64,000 nt of DNA from Streptomyces albospinus (GCF_014648695.1 NZ_BMRP01000005.1:171226-235225), one strand, 5' to 3'; shown: positions 52,052 through 61,009, counted from the stretch's first letter. The notes: generated by a model from the letters alone, not told the origin. Numbers and translations are program-made.

Positions 52052-52579
52052 CGTCGCTCCTCGTCCCCGTCTCGCGCTCACCGGCCCGCGCCGGCTCCCC
52101 CTTCGTCCCACCGCCCGGCCGCCGGGGCCCCGCGCACCCGAGGCGTCCGTCCGGCCGGCGGTCGCCGCGGTGGAGGCTGGTGGTCGTGGTGCGCGCGGCG
52201 TGGAGAACCGGGGGGTTGTGTACCCGCCGGTACCCGTTCGGACAGACCTTCGGCTGTGAGCCCACCATTGTGCCGGTAAACGTGTCAACCGGGCCTAGGC
52301 GGCGGCTCCGTTCGCCCGGCGGCGGCCCCTCCGGACAGCCGGCGGAATGCACCTTTTGTCGCGGCCGGCCGACAGGTGCGCGATACGGCGGAGCGCCGCA
52401 GGAATTGCGTTCCCGGACCCCGTTCCCGCGTGTTCTGTGCGCCCGTCGGCGCTCCCCGCAGTGAAATCGCCTGTGGATGGGTAGTGTGACGTGGGTCACG
52501 TTTGCACGGTGAATACGTCTGCGATCGTGCCGACTGGGTAGGGCAGACGTGTCCCACTACCGATGAACGGGAGGCCCTC
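52052..52579. other. 528-nt divergent region between GH84 and malQ operons
   Basis: No gene is visible. GTGAC-N4-GTCAC at 52486-52499, within GTGTGACGTGGGTCACG, is a perfect dyad, possibly a CRP-like site, about 80 nt before the small acidic gene. The rest is GC-rich with low structure. Confidence 0.45.
52486..52499. promoter_or_regulatory. GTGAC-N4-GTCAC dyad before the malQ operon
   Basis: A perfect 5-bp dyad with a 4-nt spacer lies upstream of the acidic-protein/malQ operon. It resembles CRP/Fnr-family sites (TGTGAN6TCACA) in part, so an unknown regulator is plausible. Confidence 0.4.
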
Positions 52580-52849
52580 GTGGCCGCATCCGCTCAGTTG
52601 CTCCTCGACGCACTGGCCACCAAACCGGCAACCGCGCCGGCCGAGCCCGACCTCTTCGACGGCGTGTCCGGTCCCGACTCCGGCCTCGACGGCTCCGGAT
52701 CCTTCAGCTTCGCCGAGCCGCCGCTCACCAGCGAGCCGCCGCTCGCCGACATCGCCCCGCTGACCAGCGAGGTGCCCATCGCCGCCGAACTCCCGCTGAC
52801 CAGCGAGCCGACGGCCGCCGGCCTGGGCACGGAGTCCATGGAGGTCTGA
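52580..52849 (+). CDS. Small acidic repeat protein cotranscribed with malQ
   Basis: This 89-residue protein is rich in Ser, Ala, Pro, Glu and Asp. It contains a short degenerate repeat (PLTSEPP, PLTSEVP, PLTSEPT) in its second half and no aromatic-rich core or membrane helix. It has GGGAGG five nt before the GTG, and malQ follows after 6 nt. No function can be assigned; it may be disordered. Confidence 0.55.
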   Translation: MAASAQLLLDALATKPATAPAEPDLFDGVSGPDSGLDGSGSFSFAEPPLTSEPPLADIAPLTSEVPIAAELPLTSEPTAAGLGTESMEV

Positions 52850-52855
52850 GCAGCC

Positions 52856-54988
52856 ATGGGCCGCGCGCGGCTCGCCCGGCTCCACGGCATCGCCACGTCC
52901 TACGAACCCTCGCCGGGCCAGGCCGTCCACGTTTCCGAGGACACCGTCGTCGCCGTGCTCGCCGCACTGGGCGTCGACGCCTCCACGCCGCACGCCGTAC
53001 GCACCGCCCTCGCCGCCTACGAGGAGACCGCGGGCCGCGCCCTGCTGCCGCCCACCGTCACCGCCCGCCGGGGCCGGCCACCACACCTCGCCGGCCTTCC
53101 CGAAGGCACCGTCCTGCGCGTGCGGACCGAGGACGGCGGCATCGTCGGCGCCGAGCTCCGCGACGGCGCGTTCCGCGGCGGGGCACCGGGAACCGCACCC
53201 CTCGCCGAGCTGCCCCTCGGCGTCCACGACCTCCGCGCGGACGCCCCCGACGGCCGCACCGCCCGCGCCCGCCTCATCGTCGCCCCCGACCGGGTGCCCG
53301 AACCGCCCGGCCGCAGCCACGGCTTCCTCGTCCAGCTCTACTCACTGCTGTCCCGGCACTCCTGGGGCATGGGCGACCTCGGGGACCTCGCCGACCTCGC
53401 CGCCTGGTCCGGGCGCGCCCTGGGCACCGGCTTCCTCCAGCTCAACCCGCTGCACGCGGCCGTCCCCGGACCGCCCACCGACCCGTCCCCCTACCGCCCC
53501 TCCTCGCGCCGCTTCCCCGACCCGGTCCATCTGCGGATCGAACACATCCCGGAATACGCCCAGTTGGCCGGAGCCGACCGCGCCCGGGCCGGCGAACTGG
53601 CCGCACAGGCCCGCGCACTGCGCACCGCGGTCCTCGACGACGGCGCGCTGATCGACCGGGACGCGGTCTGGGCCCTCAAGCAGGAGGCCCTGGAACTGCT
53701 CTGCGCCGTCCCGCTCACCCCGGGGCGGCGCGCCACGTACTGCGACTTCCTCGCCGAGCAGGGCCAGGCCCTGGAGGACCACGCCACCTGGTGCGCGCTC
53801 GCCGAACGGCACGGCCCCGACTGGCGCGGCTGGCCCGCCGGCCTGCGCGACCCCCGCTCGCCCGGGACCGCCCGGCTGCGCCCCGAACTGCTGGACCGGA
53901 TCGACTTCCACTCCCGGCTCGCCTGGCTCACCGACCAGCAGCTGGCCACCGCCCAACGGGCCGCCAGGGAGGCCGGGATGGGCATCGGGCTGGTGCACGA
54001 CCTCGCCGTCGGCGTGCACCCCTCCGGCGCCGACACCTGGGCACAGCGGCACGCCTTCGCCGCCGGGATGTCCGTCGGCGCACCGCCCGACGCCTTCAAC
54101 TCCCGCGGCCAGGACTGGGGCCTGCCGCCCTGGCGCCCGGACGTCCTGGCCGCCGCCGGCTACGCCCCGTACCGCGCGCTGCTGCAAGGACTGCTGCGGC
54201 ACGCCGGCGCGCTGCGCATCGACCACGTCATGGGGCTGTTCCGGCTGTGGTGGGTCCCCGAGGGCCGCCCGCCGACCGAGGGCGCGTACGTGCGCTACGA
54301 CGGCGAGGCGATGCTCTCGATACTGGCCCTGGAGGCACACCGGGCGGGCGCGGCGGTGATCGGCGAGGACCTGGGCACCGTCGAACCCGGCGTCCGCGAC
54401 GCACTCGCCGAGCGGGGGGTGCTGGGCACGTCCGTGCTGTGGTTCGAACGGGACTACGGGAACGGCGCCCCGCCCGACGCGGACCCGGCGGCGCAACCGG
54501 CCGCCGCCGAAGCCCGGATCCTCGCCCCCGAGGAGTGGCGCGCCGGCTGCCTGGCCACCGTCACCACCCACGATCTGCCGCCCACCGCCGCCCGGCTCAC
54601 CGGCGAGGACGTCGCGCTGCGCGCCCGCCTCGGACTGCTCGCCGGCCCCCCGGAGCAGGAGCGGTACCGTGCCGCGTGCGAACTCCGCGAGTGGCTGGGC
54701 GAGTTGGCGCGGCAGGGGCTGCTCCCCGAGGGCACCGGCGAAGAGGAGGCGGCGGTCAAGGCCGTGCACCGCTTCCTGCTGCGCACCCCGGCGCGGATGG
54801 TCGGCGTCTGGCTCCCGGACGCCGTGGGCGACCGCCGCCCGCAGAACCTCCCCGGGACATGGGACGAATACCCGAACTGGCGCCTCCCCATCGCCGGCCC
54901 CGACGGCCGCCCGCAAACCCTCGAAGAGCTGGCGGCGTCACCCCGACTGCACGCGCTGATGCGGGAGTTGGCGTCGGTGGACCGCTGA
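52856..54988 (+). CDS. malQ: 4-alpha-glucanotransferase (amylomaltase, GH77)
   Basis: This 710-residue GH77 enzyme transfers alpha-1,4-glucan segments in maltodextrin metabolism. Recognisable motifs are SRHSWGMGDLGDLADL and LQLNPLHA in the barrel start. The nucleophile region is RIDHVMGLFR, the acid/base glutamate lies in IGEDLGTVEPGV, and TTHDLPPTAARL is at the end. The first 160 residues form the N-terminal beta domain. It has no signal peptide and works in the cytosol. The ATG at 52856 has GGAGGT 10 nt before it. Length is normal for the actinobacterial form. Confidence 0.95.
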   Translation: MGRARLARLHGIATSYEPSPGQAVHVSEDTVVAVLAALGVDASTPHAVRTALAAYEETAGRALLPPTVTARRGRPPHLAGLPEGTVLRVRTEDGGIVGAELRDGAFRGGAPGTAPLAELPLGVHDLRADAPDGRTARARLIVAPDRVPEPPGRSHGFLVQLYSLLSRHSWGMGDLGDLADLAAWSGRALGTGFLQLNPLHAAVPGPPTDPSPYRPSSRRFPDPVHLRIEHIPEYAQLAGADRARAGELAAQARALRTAVLDDGALIDRDAVWALKQEALELLCAVPLTPGRRATYCDFLAEQGQALEDHATWCALAERHGPDWRGWPAGLRDPRSPGTARLRPELLDRIDFHSRLAWLTDQQLATAQRAAREAGMGIGLVHDLAVGVHPSGADTWAQRHAFAAGMSVGAPPDAFNSRGQDWGLPPWRPDVLAAAGYAPYRALLQGLLRHAGALRIDHVMGLFRLWWVPEGRPPTEGAYVRYDGEAMLSILALEAHRAGAAVIGEDLGTVEPGVRDALAERGVLGTSVLWFERDYGNGAPPDADPAAQPAAAEARILAPEEWRAGCLATVTTHDLPPTAARLTGEDVALRARLGLLAGPPEQERYRAACELREWLGELARQGLLPEGTGEEEAAVKAVHRFLLRTPARMVGVWLPDAVGDRRPQNLPGTWDEYPNWRLPIAGPDGRPQTLEELAASPRLHALMRELASVDR

Positions 54989-55636
54989 CGCCGGCCCGTC
55001 GCACACCCTTCCGGCGCGCCGCGGCGCCCGGCACCGTGCCCCGGACACCCCGCCCGGAACGGCCGGACCGCCCCCGAGGCCCTTGCCGCGCCCACCGCCT
55101 CCGGGACCGCCGTACGCCGCGCCTCCGCAACGGATCGCCGGCCCGTTCCGGTCGAGAGCATCCGGAATATCTGGCAAATCCGGGATATATGGAACATCCG
55201 GCACGGGCGGCGGAGCGAGCGCTGTACCGCGGAGGCGCGGATCGGCGTAGGGCGGGCCGGTGGACGGTGGTGACCCAAGGCGCCACCACCGAGCACCAGC
55301 GGATCCTCGCACCGCACCGCACCGCACCGCGCCGGACCGCGCCGGGCCGCATCGCATCGCATCGCCCGCCCCGTTGGCCGCGGACGCTGCAAGGAGCCGT
55401 AAGACGCCGTAAGACGCCGTAAGGCGCCGGAACAGGCCCGCGCGCACCGGGTCCGCGCCGGGTCCGCGCCGGGTCCGCACCGGAGTCCGTACCGGGTCCG
55501 GGACGAGTTGGCCGCCACCCTGGACCTTCCTCCGGCCGGTGGCGCCGCACCGCAGCCATGTCCCCCCGGCCTGCCGTGATGCGGCTTGCGCCACCCCGGG
55601 CGCGCGGAGTGGGCAGGCGTCCGATACGTTGATTGG
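54989..55636. repeat. 648-nt noncoding region with simple repeats
   Basis: It contains several short tandem tracts: GCACC and CGCATC units near 55313-55360, a GTAAGACGCC repeat of three at 55400-55425, and GGGTCCGCGCC repeats near 55448-55480. An AT-richer patch lies at 55165-55190. No plausible gene is seen. Confidence 0.5.
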
Positions 55637-55894
55637 GTGAGCAACAAGGTCAAGAACGTGAAGAACACTGCCCTGCGCGCCGGAACCGTCACGGCCGGCA
55701 CCGCGCTGCTGCTGCTGATGTCGTCCCCCGCGTTTGCGCTCACCCGCGACGACGGTGACGACCCGGGTCCGGGCCTGAGCGTGATCGAGACGCTCGGTCT
55801 CTACGTCGTCCTGCCCGTCGTGCTCTTCCTCGTCATCGCCGGACTGGTCATCGTGACCGACAAGTCCCGCAAGCGGGCCGAGCCCAAGAGCTGA
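55637..55894 (+). CDS. Small membrane protein with two hydrophobic segments
   Basis: This 85-residue protein has a signal-like N-terminus (TALRAGTVTAGTALLLLMSS, then AFA) and a second strong helix (GLYVVLPVVLFLVIAGLVIV) followed by the basic KSRKR tail. The middle is acidic (TRDDGDDPGPG). This layout is typical of small conserved Streptomyces membrane proteins of unknown role. No strong ribosome site precedes the GTG, while a TACGTT box lies about 9 nt upstream, so translation may be leaderless. It ends before a very strong terminator. Confidence 0.75.
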   Translation: MSNKVKNVKNTALRAGTVTAGTALLLLMSSPAFALTRDDGDDPGPGLSVIETLGLYVVLPVVLFLVIAGLVIVTDKSRKRAEPKS

Positions 55895-55951
55895 GTCCAC
55901 CACAGGGCTCGGCACGGGCTCCGCGGGCTGACCGCCCGCGCCCGAAACGTC

Positions 55952-55993
55952 AAAGGGGTGCCCCCGGTCCATCCGGACCGGGGGCACCCCTTT
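55952..55993. terminator. 19-bp perfect hairpin
   Basis: AAAGGGGTGCCCCCGGTCC and its exact complement pair around ATCC, forming a very stable rho-independent-like hairpin after the small membrane protein gene. Confidence 0.92.
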
Positions 55994-56008
55994 GCTGTAC
56001 CCGGACGC

Positions 56009-56045
56009 CGGTGCCGTCCCCGGAGGTCGGTGCCGTCCCCGGAGG
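56009..56045. repeat. 19-nt direct repeat, two copies
   Basis: CGGTGCCGTCCCCGGAGG occurs twice with a 19-nt period in the noncoding DNA before the desaturase. Confidence 0.85.
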
Positions 56046-56177
56046 CCGCGTTGGCTCCTCCCTCATTCCGTCCTGGCTCACCCCCGGGTCGTTTCCGCAG
56101 GTGAAAAACCGGTTGCAGAGCGGCTGTTGAGCGCTTTTCGACCGTTTTGTTATTGGGGAACTGTTTAACCGGACTGT

Positions 56178-56232
56178 ACCTACGATGACGTAACCTACGG
56201 GGCCGTAGGTCAAAACCTACGGAGCCGTAGGT
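56178..56232. promoter_or_regulatory. Tandem palindromic operators upstream of the desaturase
   Basis: Two perfect dyads ACCTACGG-N2-CCGTAGGT lie at 56193-56210 and 56215-56232, centres 22 bp apart (about two helical turns). A weaker half-match ACCTACG lies at 56178. They occupy the leader of the acyl-ACP desaturase just before its ribosome site, so a dimeric repressor, probably TetR-type, is expected to block transcription. Confidence 0.8.
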
Positions 56233-56254
56233 CCGTCGTCCCCAGGAGTTCCCC

Positions 56255-57229
56255 TTGACCATCGCCCCCGCCCGCCATAACGGAGAGCGCGGCCAGGCCG
56301 CCTGGAGTGACGCCCAGCTGCTCTACGCACTCGAAGAGGTCGTCGAGAAGGAGCTCAACCGGCACCTGAAGGTCGCCAAGGAGTGGATGCCCCACGAGTA
56401 CGTGCCGTGGAGCGACGGGCGGAACTTCGACGGTGTGATGGGCGGCGAGCCCTGGGCCCCCGACCAGTCCAAGGTCTCCGACATCGGCCGGGTCGCGCTG
56501 GTGGTCAACCTCCTCACCGAGGACAACCTCCCCAGCTACCACCACGAGATCGCCACCCTCTTCGGCCGGGACGGCGCCTGGGGCACCTGGGTGCACCGCT
56601 GGACCGCGGAGGAGGGCCGGCACGGCATCGTGATGCGCGACTACCTGCTCACCAGCCGCGCGGTCGACCCGGTCGAGCTGGAGCGGTTCCGCATGGCCCA
56701 CATGTCCGAGGGCTTCGAGTCCGACAACGGGCACAGCATGCTGCACTCGGTGGCGTACGTCGCCTTCCAGGAGCTGGCCACCCGCATCTCGCACCGGAAC
56801 ACGGGCCACCACTCCGGCGACCCGGTGTGCGACCGGATGCTGGCCCGGATCGCCACCGACGAGAACCTCCACATGGTCTTCTACCGGAACCTGCTCGGCG
56901 CCGCCTTCGAGCTGGCCCCCGACCAGACCATGTGTGCGGTGCGGGACGTGGTCGTCAACTTCCGGATGCCCGGCCACGGCATGCCCGGCTTCGAGCGGGC
57001 CGCCGTCCGGATGGCGGTCGGCGGGATCTACAACCTGCGTATCCACCACGACGATGTGCTCCAGCCCGTGCTGCGCTTCCTGAAGGTGCTGGAGATCGGC
57101 GGGCTGGGCTCGGTCGGGCTGGCGGCGCAGGAGGAGCTGGGGCTGTTCATGGGCGGACTGGACGGGCAGGCCCGGAAGTTCGACGAGCGGCAGGCGGCGA
57201 TCCTGGCCCGCCGGGCGGCCCGGCAGTAG
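56255..57229 (+). CDS. Acyl-ACP desaturase (di-iron, DesA-type)
   Basis: This 324-residue soluble fatty acid desaturase has a di-iron centre. The two ExxH motifs are EEGRH near 112 (in RWTAEEGRHGIV) and DENLH near 205 (in RIATDENLHMVFY), and the helices around them match plant stearoyl-ACP desaturase and mycobacterial DesA. It inserts a cis double bond in acyl chains using ferredoxin and oxygen. The start is TTG at 56255 with AGGAG six nt upstream. The operator dyads before it indicate control by membrane fluidity or fatty-acid signals. Confidence 0.93.
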   Translation: MTIAPARHNGERGQAAWSDAQLLYALEEVVEKELNRHLKVAKEWMPHEYVPWSDGRNFDGVMGGEPWAPDQSKVSDIGRVALVVNLLTEDNLPSYHHEIATLFGRDGAWGTWVHRWTAEEGRHGIVMRDYLLTSRAVDPVELERFRMAHMSEGFESDNGHSMLHSVAYVAFQELATRISHRNTGHHSGDPVCDRMLARIATDENLHMVFYRNLLGAAFELAPDQTMCAVRDVVVNFRMPGHGMPGFERAAVRMAVGGIYNLRIHHDDVLQPVLRFLKVLEIGGLGSVGLAAQEELGLFMGGLDGQARKFDERQAAILARRAARQ

Positions 57230-57521
57230 GCCCGCCGGGCGGTGGGCCGGGGGCCTGAACGCTGCCAGCCGGGCGGCGGGCCGGGGAGTCCGCCCATGAC
57301 CTGAACCCGCCGGGGAGTCTGGACCCTGGGGGCGGTGGGCCCGGGGGCCTGCGGGTCCGGTCCACCGTCCCGGGGTGAGGGGCCGGCGCCTCGCGTGCTG
57401 CTTCCTTACACTCGCAACGATTACGGAGAGTGATGAGTTCCTTGCGTGTGGTGAGGGGTGGTGGCGGGTGGTCGGGCGGGGTGGACTGCCCGGGTACGGG
57501 TGTTTCCGTCGGTCACGGGTG

Positions 57522-57546
57522 TTCCTTTCAGTTTTGCTGAAAGGAA
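57522..57546. promoter_or_regulatory. 10-bp inverted repeat upstream of the EamA gene
   Basis: TTCCTTTCAG-TTTTG-CTGAAAGGAA is a perfect dyad about 80 nt before the EamA start. It may be the site of the adjacent LysR regulator or a terminator of the desaturase transcript. Confidence 0.5.
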
Positions 57547-57590
57547 ATGGCTGAAGTATTCGATAGACCTGATGCTTGACGGGCTGCCAC

Positions 57591-57608
57591 GGTGGATCCG
57601 TATCCACC
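57591..57608. promoter_or_regulatory. GGTGGAT-N4-ATCCACC dyad just before the EamA gene
   Basis: A perfect 7-bp dyad with a 4-nt spacer lies 18 nt upstream of the EamA start codon. Its left arm is part of the block also found before the allantoicase gene. Confidence 0.5.
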
Positions 57609-57626
57609 ACCGAGGGAGAGGAAACC

Positions 57627-58568
57627 GTGGCAGTCCTGGAGCGGGTCCGAGTCCGCCGCACACCGTCCGCGCAGGCCGTGGGCCTGGCGCTGGCCCTGAC
57701 GGCGACCGTCGTCTGGTCCGGCAACTTCGTCATCGCCCGCGCCCTGCACGACACCGTCCCGCCCGTCCAGACCGCCTTCTGGCGCTGGATCGTCGCGCTG
57801 CTCGCGGTCGCCCCCGTCGCCCTGCCGCAGGTCCGCCGCCAGTGGCCGGTGATCCGCCGGAACCTCGGATTCCTGGCGCTGGCCGCCCTGTTGGGCGTCA
57901 CCCTCTTCAACACCCTGATCTACACGGCCGGTCGCAGCACCTCCGCCACCAACATGGCCATGATCGCCGCCGCTTCGCCGATGATGATCGCCCTCTTCGA
58001 CCTCGCCGGAGGGCGGCGCGGCGGCGGGCGGGAGAAGCTCGGCGCGCGCCGGGCGGCCGGCATGGTGATCGCGCTGCTCGGCGTCGTCACCCTGGTCGGC
58101 AAGGGCTCGCCGGCCGCGATCCTGCACCTCGACTTCGCCACCGGCGATCTGTGGATGCTCGCCGCGACCGCCACCTTCGCCGGCTACAGCGCGCTGCTGC
58201 GCCGCCGCCCCCAGGAGATCGGCGGGCTCTCCTTCCTGTTCACGACCTTCGCGCTGGGCGCCGCGATGCTGCTGCCCGCCTACGCGATCAGCCTCGCCGC
58301 CGAGGGCGGCTTCCGGCTCACCGCCGGCACCGCGGGGCCGCTGCTCTACGTCGGCGTACTCTCCTCGGCCGTCGCCTACTTCACCTGGAACAAGGCCGTC
58401 GCCCTGGTCGGCGCCGCCCGCGCCGGGGTCGTCTACTACCTTCAGCCGGTCTGCGTGGCGCTGCTCTCCTCGGCGGTCCTGGGCGAGGGGATCGGGGCGG
58501 TGCAGGTGCTGTGCATGGCGCTGATCGTCGCCGGGGTGGCGCTGGGGGCGGCGGGCAGCCGGCGGTGA
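57627..58568 (+). CDS. EamA/DMT-family transporter
   Basis: This 313-residue membrane protein has two five-helix EamA repeats (ten helices), including ALALTATVVWSGNFVIARAL at the first and GVVYYLQPVCVALLSSAVL in the ninth. Members export metabolites such as amino acids or nucleosides, but the substrate is unknown. The GTG at 57627 has GGGAGAGGAAACC upstream. A LysR gene follows after 35 nt, and they may be cotranscribed, with the regulator controlling the exporter. Confidence 0.9.
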   Translation: MAVLERVRVRRTPSAQAVGLALALTATVVWSGNFVIARALHDTVPPVQTAFWRWIVALLAVAPVALPQVRRQWPVIRRNLGFLALAALLGVTLFNTLIYTAGRSTSATNMAMIAAASPMMIALFDLAGGRRGGGREKLGARRAAGMVIALLGVVTLVGKGSPAAILHLDFATGDLWMLAATATFAGYSALLRRRPQEIGGLSFLFTTFALGAAMLLPAYAISLAAEGGFRLTAGTAGPLLYVGVLSSAVAYFTWNKAVALVGAARAGVVYYLQPVCVALLSSAVLGEGIGAVQVLCMALIVAGVALGAAGSRR

Positions 58569-58603
58569 CCGGTCCGGCCGTGGCGGGTGCGTACGCTGCC
58601 CGC

Positions 58604-59578
58604 ATGGCCGACTGGGACATCAAGAAGCTGCGCATCCTGCGCACACTCCAAGAGCTGGGCACGGTCACCGCGACCGCCGAGGCGCTGCACATGACGCCCT
58701 CGGCGGTCTCGCAGCAGCTGACCGGGCTGGCCAAGGCGCTCGGGGTGACGCTCCTGGAGGCCCACGGCCGGCGGGTCCGGCTCACCGACGCCGCGCAGCT
58801 GGTGCTGCGGCACGCCGAGGCGGTCTTCGCCCAGCTGGAGCGGGCCGACGCGGAACTCCTCGGCTACCTCCAGGGCGAGGCGGGGCAGGTGCGGGTCGGC
58901 GCCTTCTCCACCGCCATCCCGGCGCTGGTGGTCCCCGCCGTGCAGGAGCTGCGCCGTACCCATCCGGGCCTGGCGGTGGCCGTACGGGAGGCGGAGGCAC
59001 AGGCCGCGTACGAGCTGCTGGCGGAGGGCAGCGTGGATCTCGCCCTGTCGCTGGCCGCGCACGCGCCCACCCCCCGCGACCCCAGGTTCAGCCGGGTCTC
59101 GCTGCTCGCCGACCCGCTGGACGTCGCGCTGCCGGCCGGTCATCCGCTGGCCGCCGAACCGGGGCTGCGGCTGGCCGATTTGGCGGGTGAGCCGTGGATC
59201 TTCGGCAGCAGCGGCCCCTGGTCCCAGATCACCACCACCGCCTGCGAGAACGCCGGGTTCGTCCCGGAGCAGGCGCATGCCGCCGCCGACTGGAGCGCGA
59301 TCTGGGCGATGGTCGCGGCCGGGATGGGCGTCGCGCTGGTGCCGCGGATGGCGCGGTCGGGCGGGATCCGGGGCCTCGGGCGCGGCTCCGGGGTGGCGCT
59401 GCGGGTGCTGCACGCCGACCAGCCGCGCCGCCATGTGGTCGCCGCCGCCCGGCGCGGTTCCGAGGACGCGCCGGGGCTCGCCCGGGTGCTGGCCGCACTG
59501 CGCCAGGCCGCCGCCGCGCAGACGGCCAGGGGGAGCGCGGACACCGCCGAGCCACCCGGAACCGTTCAGTCCAGCTGA
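58604..59578 (+). CDS. LysR-family transcriptional regulator
   Basis: This 324-residue LTTR has an N-terminal winged HTH (LRTLQELGTVTATAEALHMT, then PSAVSQQLTGLAKALG) and a C-terminal effector-binding periplasmic-protein-like domain. It lies between an exporter and an allantoicase gene, whose promoter regions share a block, so either could be its target. The effector is unknown. ATG at 58604 gives the normal N-terminus. No TTA codon is seen. Confidence 0.92.
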   Translation: MADWDIKKLRILRTLQELGTVTATAEALHMTPSAVSQQLTGLAKALGVTLLEAHGRRVRLTDAAQLVLRHAEAVFAQLERADAELLGYLQGEAGQVRVGAFSTAIPALVVPAVQELRRTHPGLAVAVREAEAQAAYELLAEGSVDLALSLAAHAPTPRDPRFSRVSLLADPLDVALPAGHPLAAEPGLRLADLAGEPWIFGSSGPWSQITTTACENAGFVPEQAHAAADWSAIWAMVAAGMGVALVPRMARSGGIRGLGRGSGVALRVLHADQPRRHVVAAARRGSEDAPGLARVLAALRQAAAAQTARGSADTAEPPGTVQSS

Positions 59579-59584
59579 ACACAA

Positions 59585-59604
59585 CCATCGAAAACTTTCG
59601 ATGG
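59585..59604. promoter_or_regulatory. 9-bp dyad before the allantoicase gene
   Basis: CCATCGAAA-AC-TTTCGATGG is a perfect inverted repeat, 71 nt upstream of the alc start. It is a good candidate operator, for the neighbouring LysR protein or for an allantoin regulator of the IclR (AllR) class. Confidence 0.65.
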
Positions 59605-59674
59605 ACCTGTCGGGTGCCCCGCTGCGACGGTGGACCGGTCCCCAGCACCGCCCGCCGCGCACGAAGGGAACCGC

Positions 59675-60820
59675 ATGCCCGCCACCCCGGCCGCCGACTC
59701 CACCGATCCCCACGCCAACGACGCCGACCCGTACGGCGGCGGCGACCCCTACGCCGACTACCGCGGCGGGGACTTCCCCTTCACCGCGCTCGTCGACCTC
59801 GCCGACCGCCGCTTCGGCGCCGGGGTCGTCGCCGCGAACGACGAGTTCTTCGCCGAGCGCGAGAACCTGCTGAAGCCGGGCCCGGCGGTCTTCGACCCCG
59901 AGCACTTCGGCCACAAGGGCAAGATCATGGACGGCTGGGAGACCCGGCGCCGGCGCGGTGCCGACGGCGAGCACCCCTTCCCGACCGAGGACGAGCACGA
60001 CTGGGCGCTGATCCGCCTCGCCGCCCCCGGCGTGATCCGCGGCCTCATCGTCGACACCGCCCACTTCCGCGGCAACTACCCCCAGCAGGTCACCGTCGAG
60101 GCGACGTCGCTGCCCGGCAGCCCCGGCCCCGACGACCTGCTGGCCGACGGGGTCAAGTGGGAGGAGATCGTCCCGCGCACGCCGGTACGCGGCCACGCCG
60201 CCAACGGCTTCGCGGTCACCGCCGAGCGCCGTTTCACCCACCTCCGCCTCAAGCAGCACCCCGACGGCGGCATAGCCCGCCTCCGGGTCCACGGCGAGGT
60301 CGTGCCCGACCCGGAGTGGCTGGACGTGCTCGGCTCGCTCGACCTGGCTTCCGTGATGCACGGCGGTGTGGTCGAGGACGCCTCCGACCGCTTCTACTCC
60401 TCGCCCACCCAGATCATCCAGCCCGATCTGTCCCGCAAGATGGACGACGGCTGGGAGAACCGCCGCCGCCGGGTCCGGGGCACCAACGACTGGGTGCGCT
60501 TCCGCCTCGCCGCGCAGGGCGAGATCCGCGCCGTCGAGATCGACACCGCGTACCTGAAGGGCAATTCGGCCGGCTGGGCCGCCCTCTCCGGCTGCGACGG
60601 CGACCCCGAGGACGCGTCCGCGTGGTTCGAGATCCTGCCCAGGACCAGGCTCCAGCCCGACACCCCGCACCGCTTCGTGCTGCCCCGCCGGGTCACCGCC
60701 ACCCACGTCCGCCTGGACGTCTTCCCCGACGGCGGCCTGGCCCGGATGCGCGTCCACGGCGACCTCACCGAGGCCGGCCGCGCCGAGCTGATCCGCCGCT
60801 TCGACGAGCTCAACGGCTGA
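59675..60820 (+). CDS. alc: Allantoicase
   Basis: This 381-residue enzyme hydrolyses allantoate to ureidoglycolate and urea in purine degradation. It has the two tandem allantoicase domains. The first includes FFAERENLLKPG and HKGKIMDGWETRRRR; the second includes DRFYSSPTQIIQPDLSRKMD, then DGWENRRRR, and IDTAYLKGNSAGW. The repeated GWE-RRRR motifs are diagnostic. No other purine catabolic genes are in the window. The start ATG at 59675 has GAAGGGAA upstream. Confidence 0.95.
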   Translation: MPATPAADSTDPHANDADPYGGGDPYADYRGGDFPFTALVDLADRRFGAGVVAANDEFFAERENLLKPGPAVFDPEHFGHKGKIMDGWETRRRRGADGEHPFPTEDEHDWALIRLAAPGVIRGLIVDTAHFRGNYPQQVTVEATSLPGSPGPDDLLADGVKWEEIVPRTPVRGHAANGFAVTAERRFTHLRLKQHPDGGIARLRVHGEVVPDPEWLDVLGSLDLASVMHGGVVEDASDRFYSSPTQIIQPDLSRKMDDGWENRRRRVRGTNDWVRFRLAAQGEIRAVEIDTAYLKGNSAGWAALSGCDGDPEDASAWFEILPRTRLQPDTPHRFVLPRRVTATHVRLDVFPDGGLARMRVHGDLTEAGRAELIRRFDELNG

Positions 60821-60943
60821 CCCCGCATCCCGCCGGGCCCGCGGGAGGGGGGCGGGGCCCGGCGGACCAGGACTCGCCCGGCGGACGGCAGCGCCAGCCC
60901 GCGCCGCCGCCGGGCGTCACCAACCCTGATCCAGAAGCCCGTT

Positions 60944-60990
60944 ACAGGGGCGTGCCCCGGAACCTCATGGGTTCCGGGGCACGCCCCTGT
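60944..60990. terminator. 21-bp bidirectional terminator between alc and pepN
   Basis: ACAGGGGCGTGCCCCGGAACC and its exact complement pair around TCATG; it is shared by the convergent alc and pepN genes. Confidence 0.95.
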
Positions 60991-61009
60991 GAGGTCCGCG
61001 GGGTGCGGG

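Larger units (their letters stand above)
57230..57626. other. Noncoding region between desaturase and EamA gene, with two dyads
   Basis: Two inverted repeats are present near the EamA start: a 10-bp arm hairpin at 57522-57546 and GGTGGAT-N4-ATCCACC at 57591-57608. The left part, 57230-57440, is GC-rich and has nothing obvious. Confidence 0.5.
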
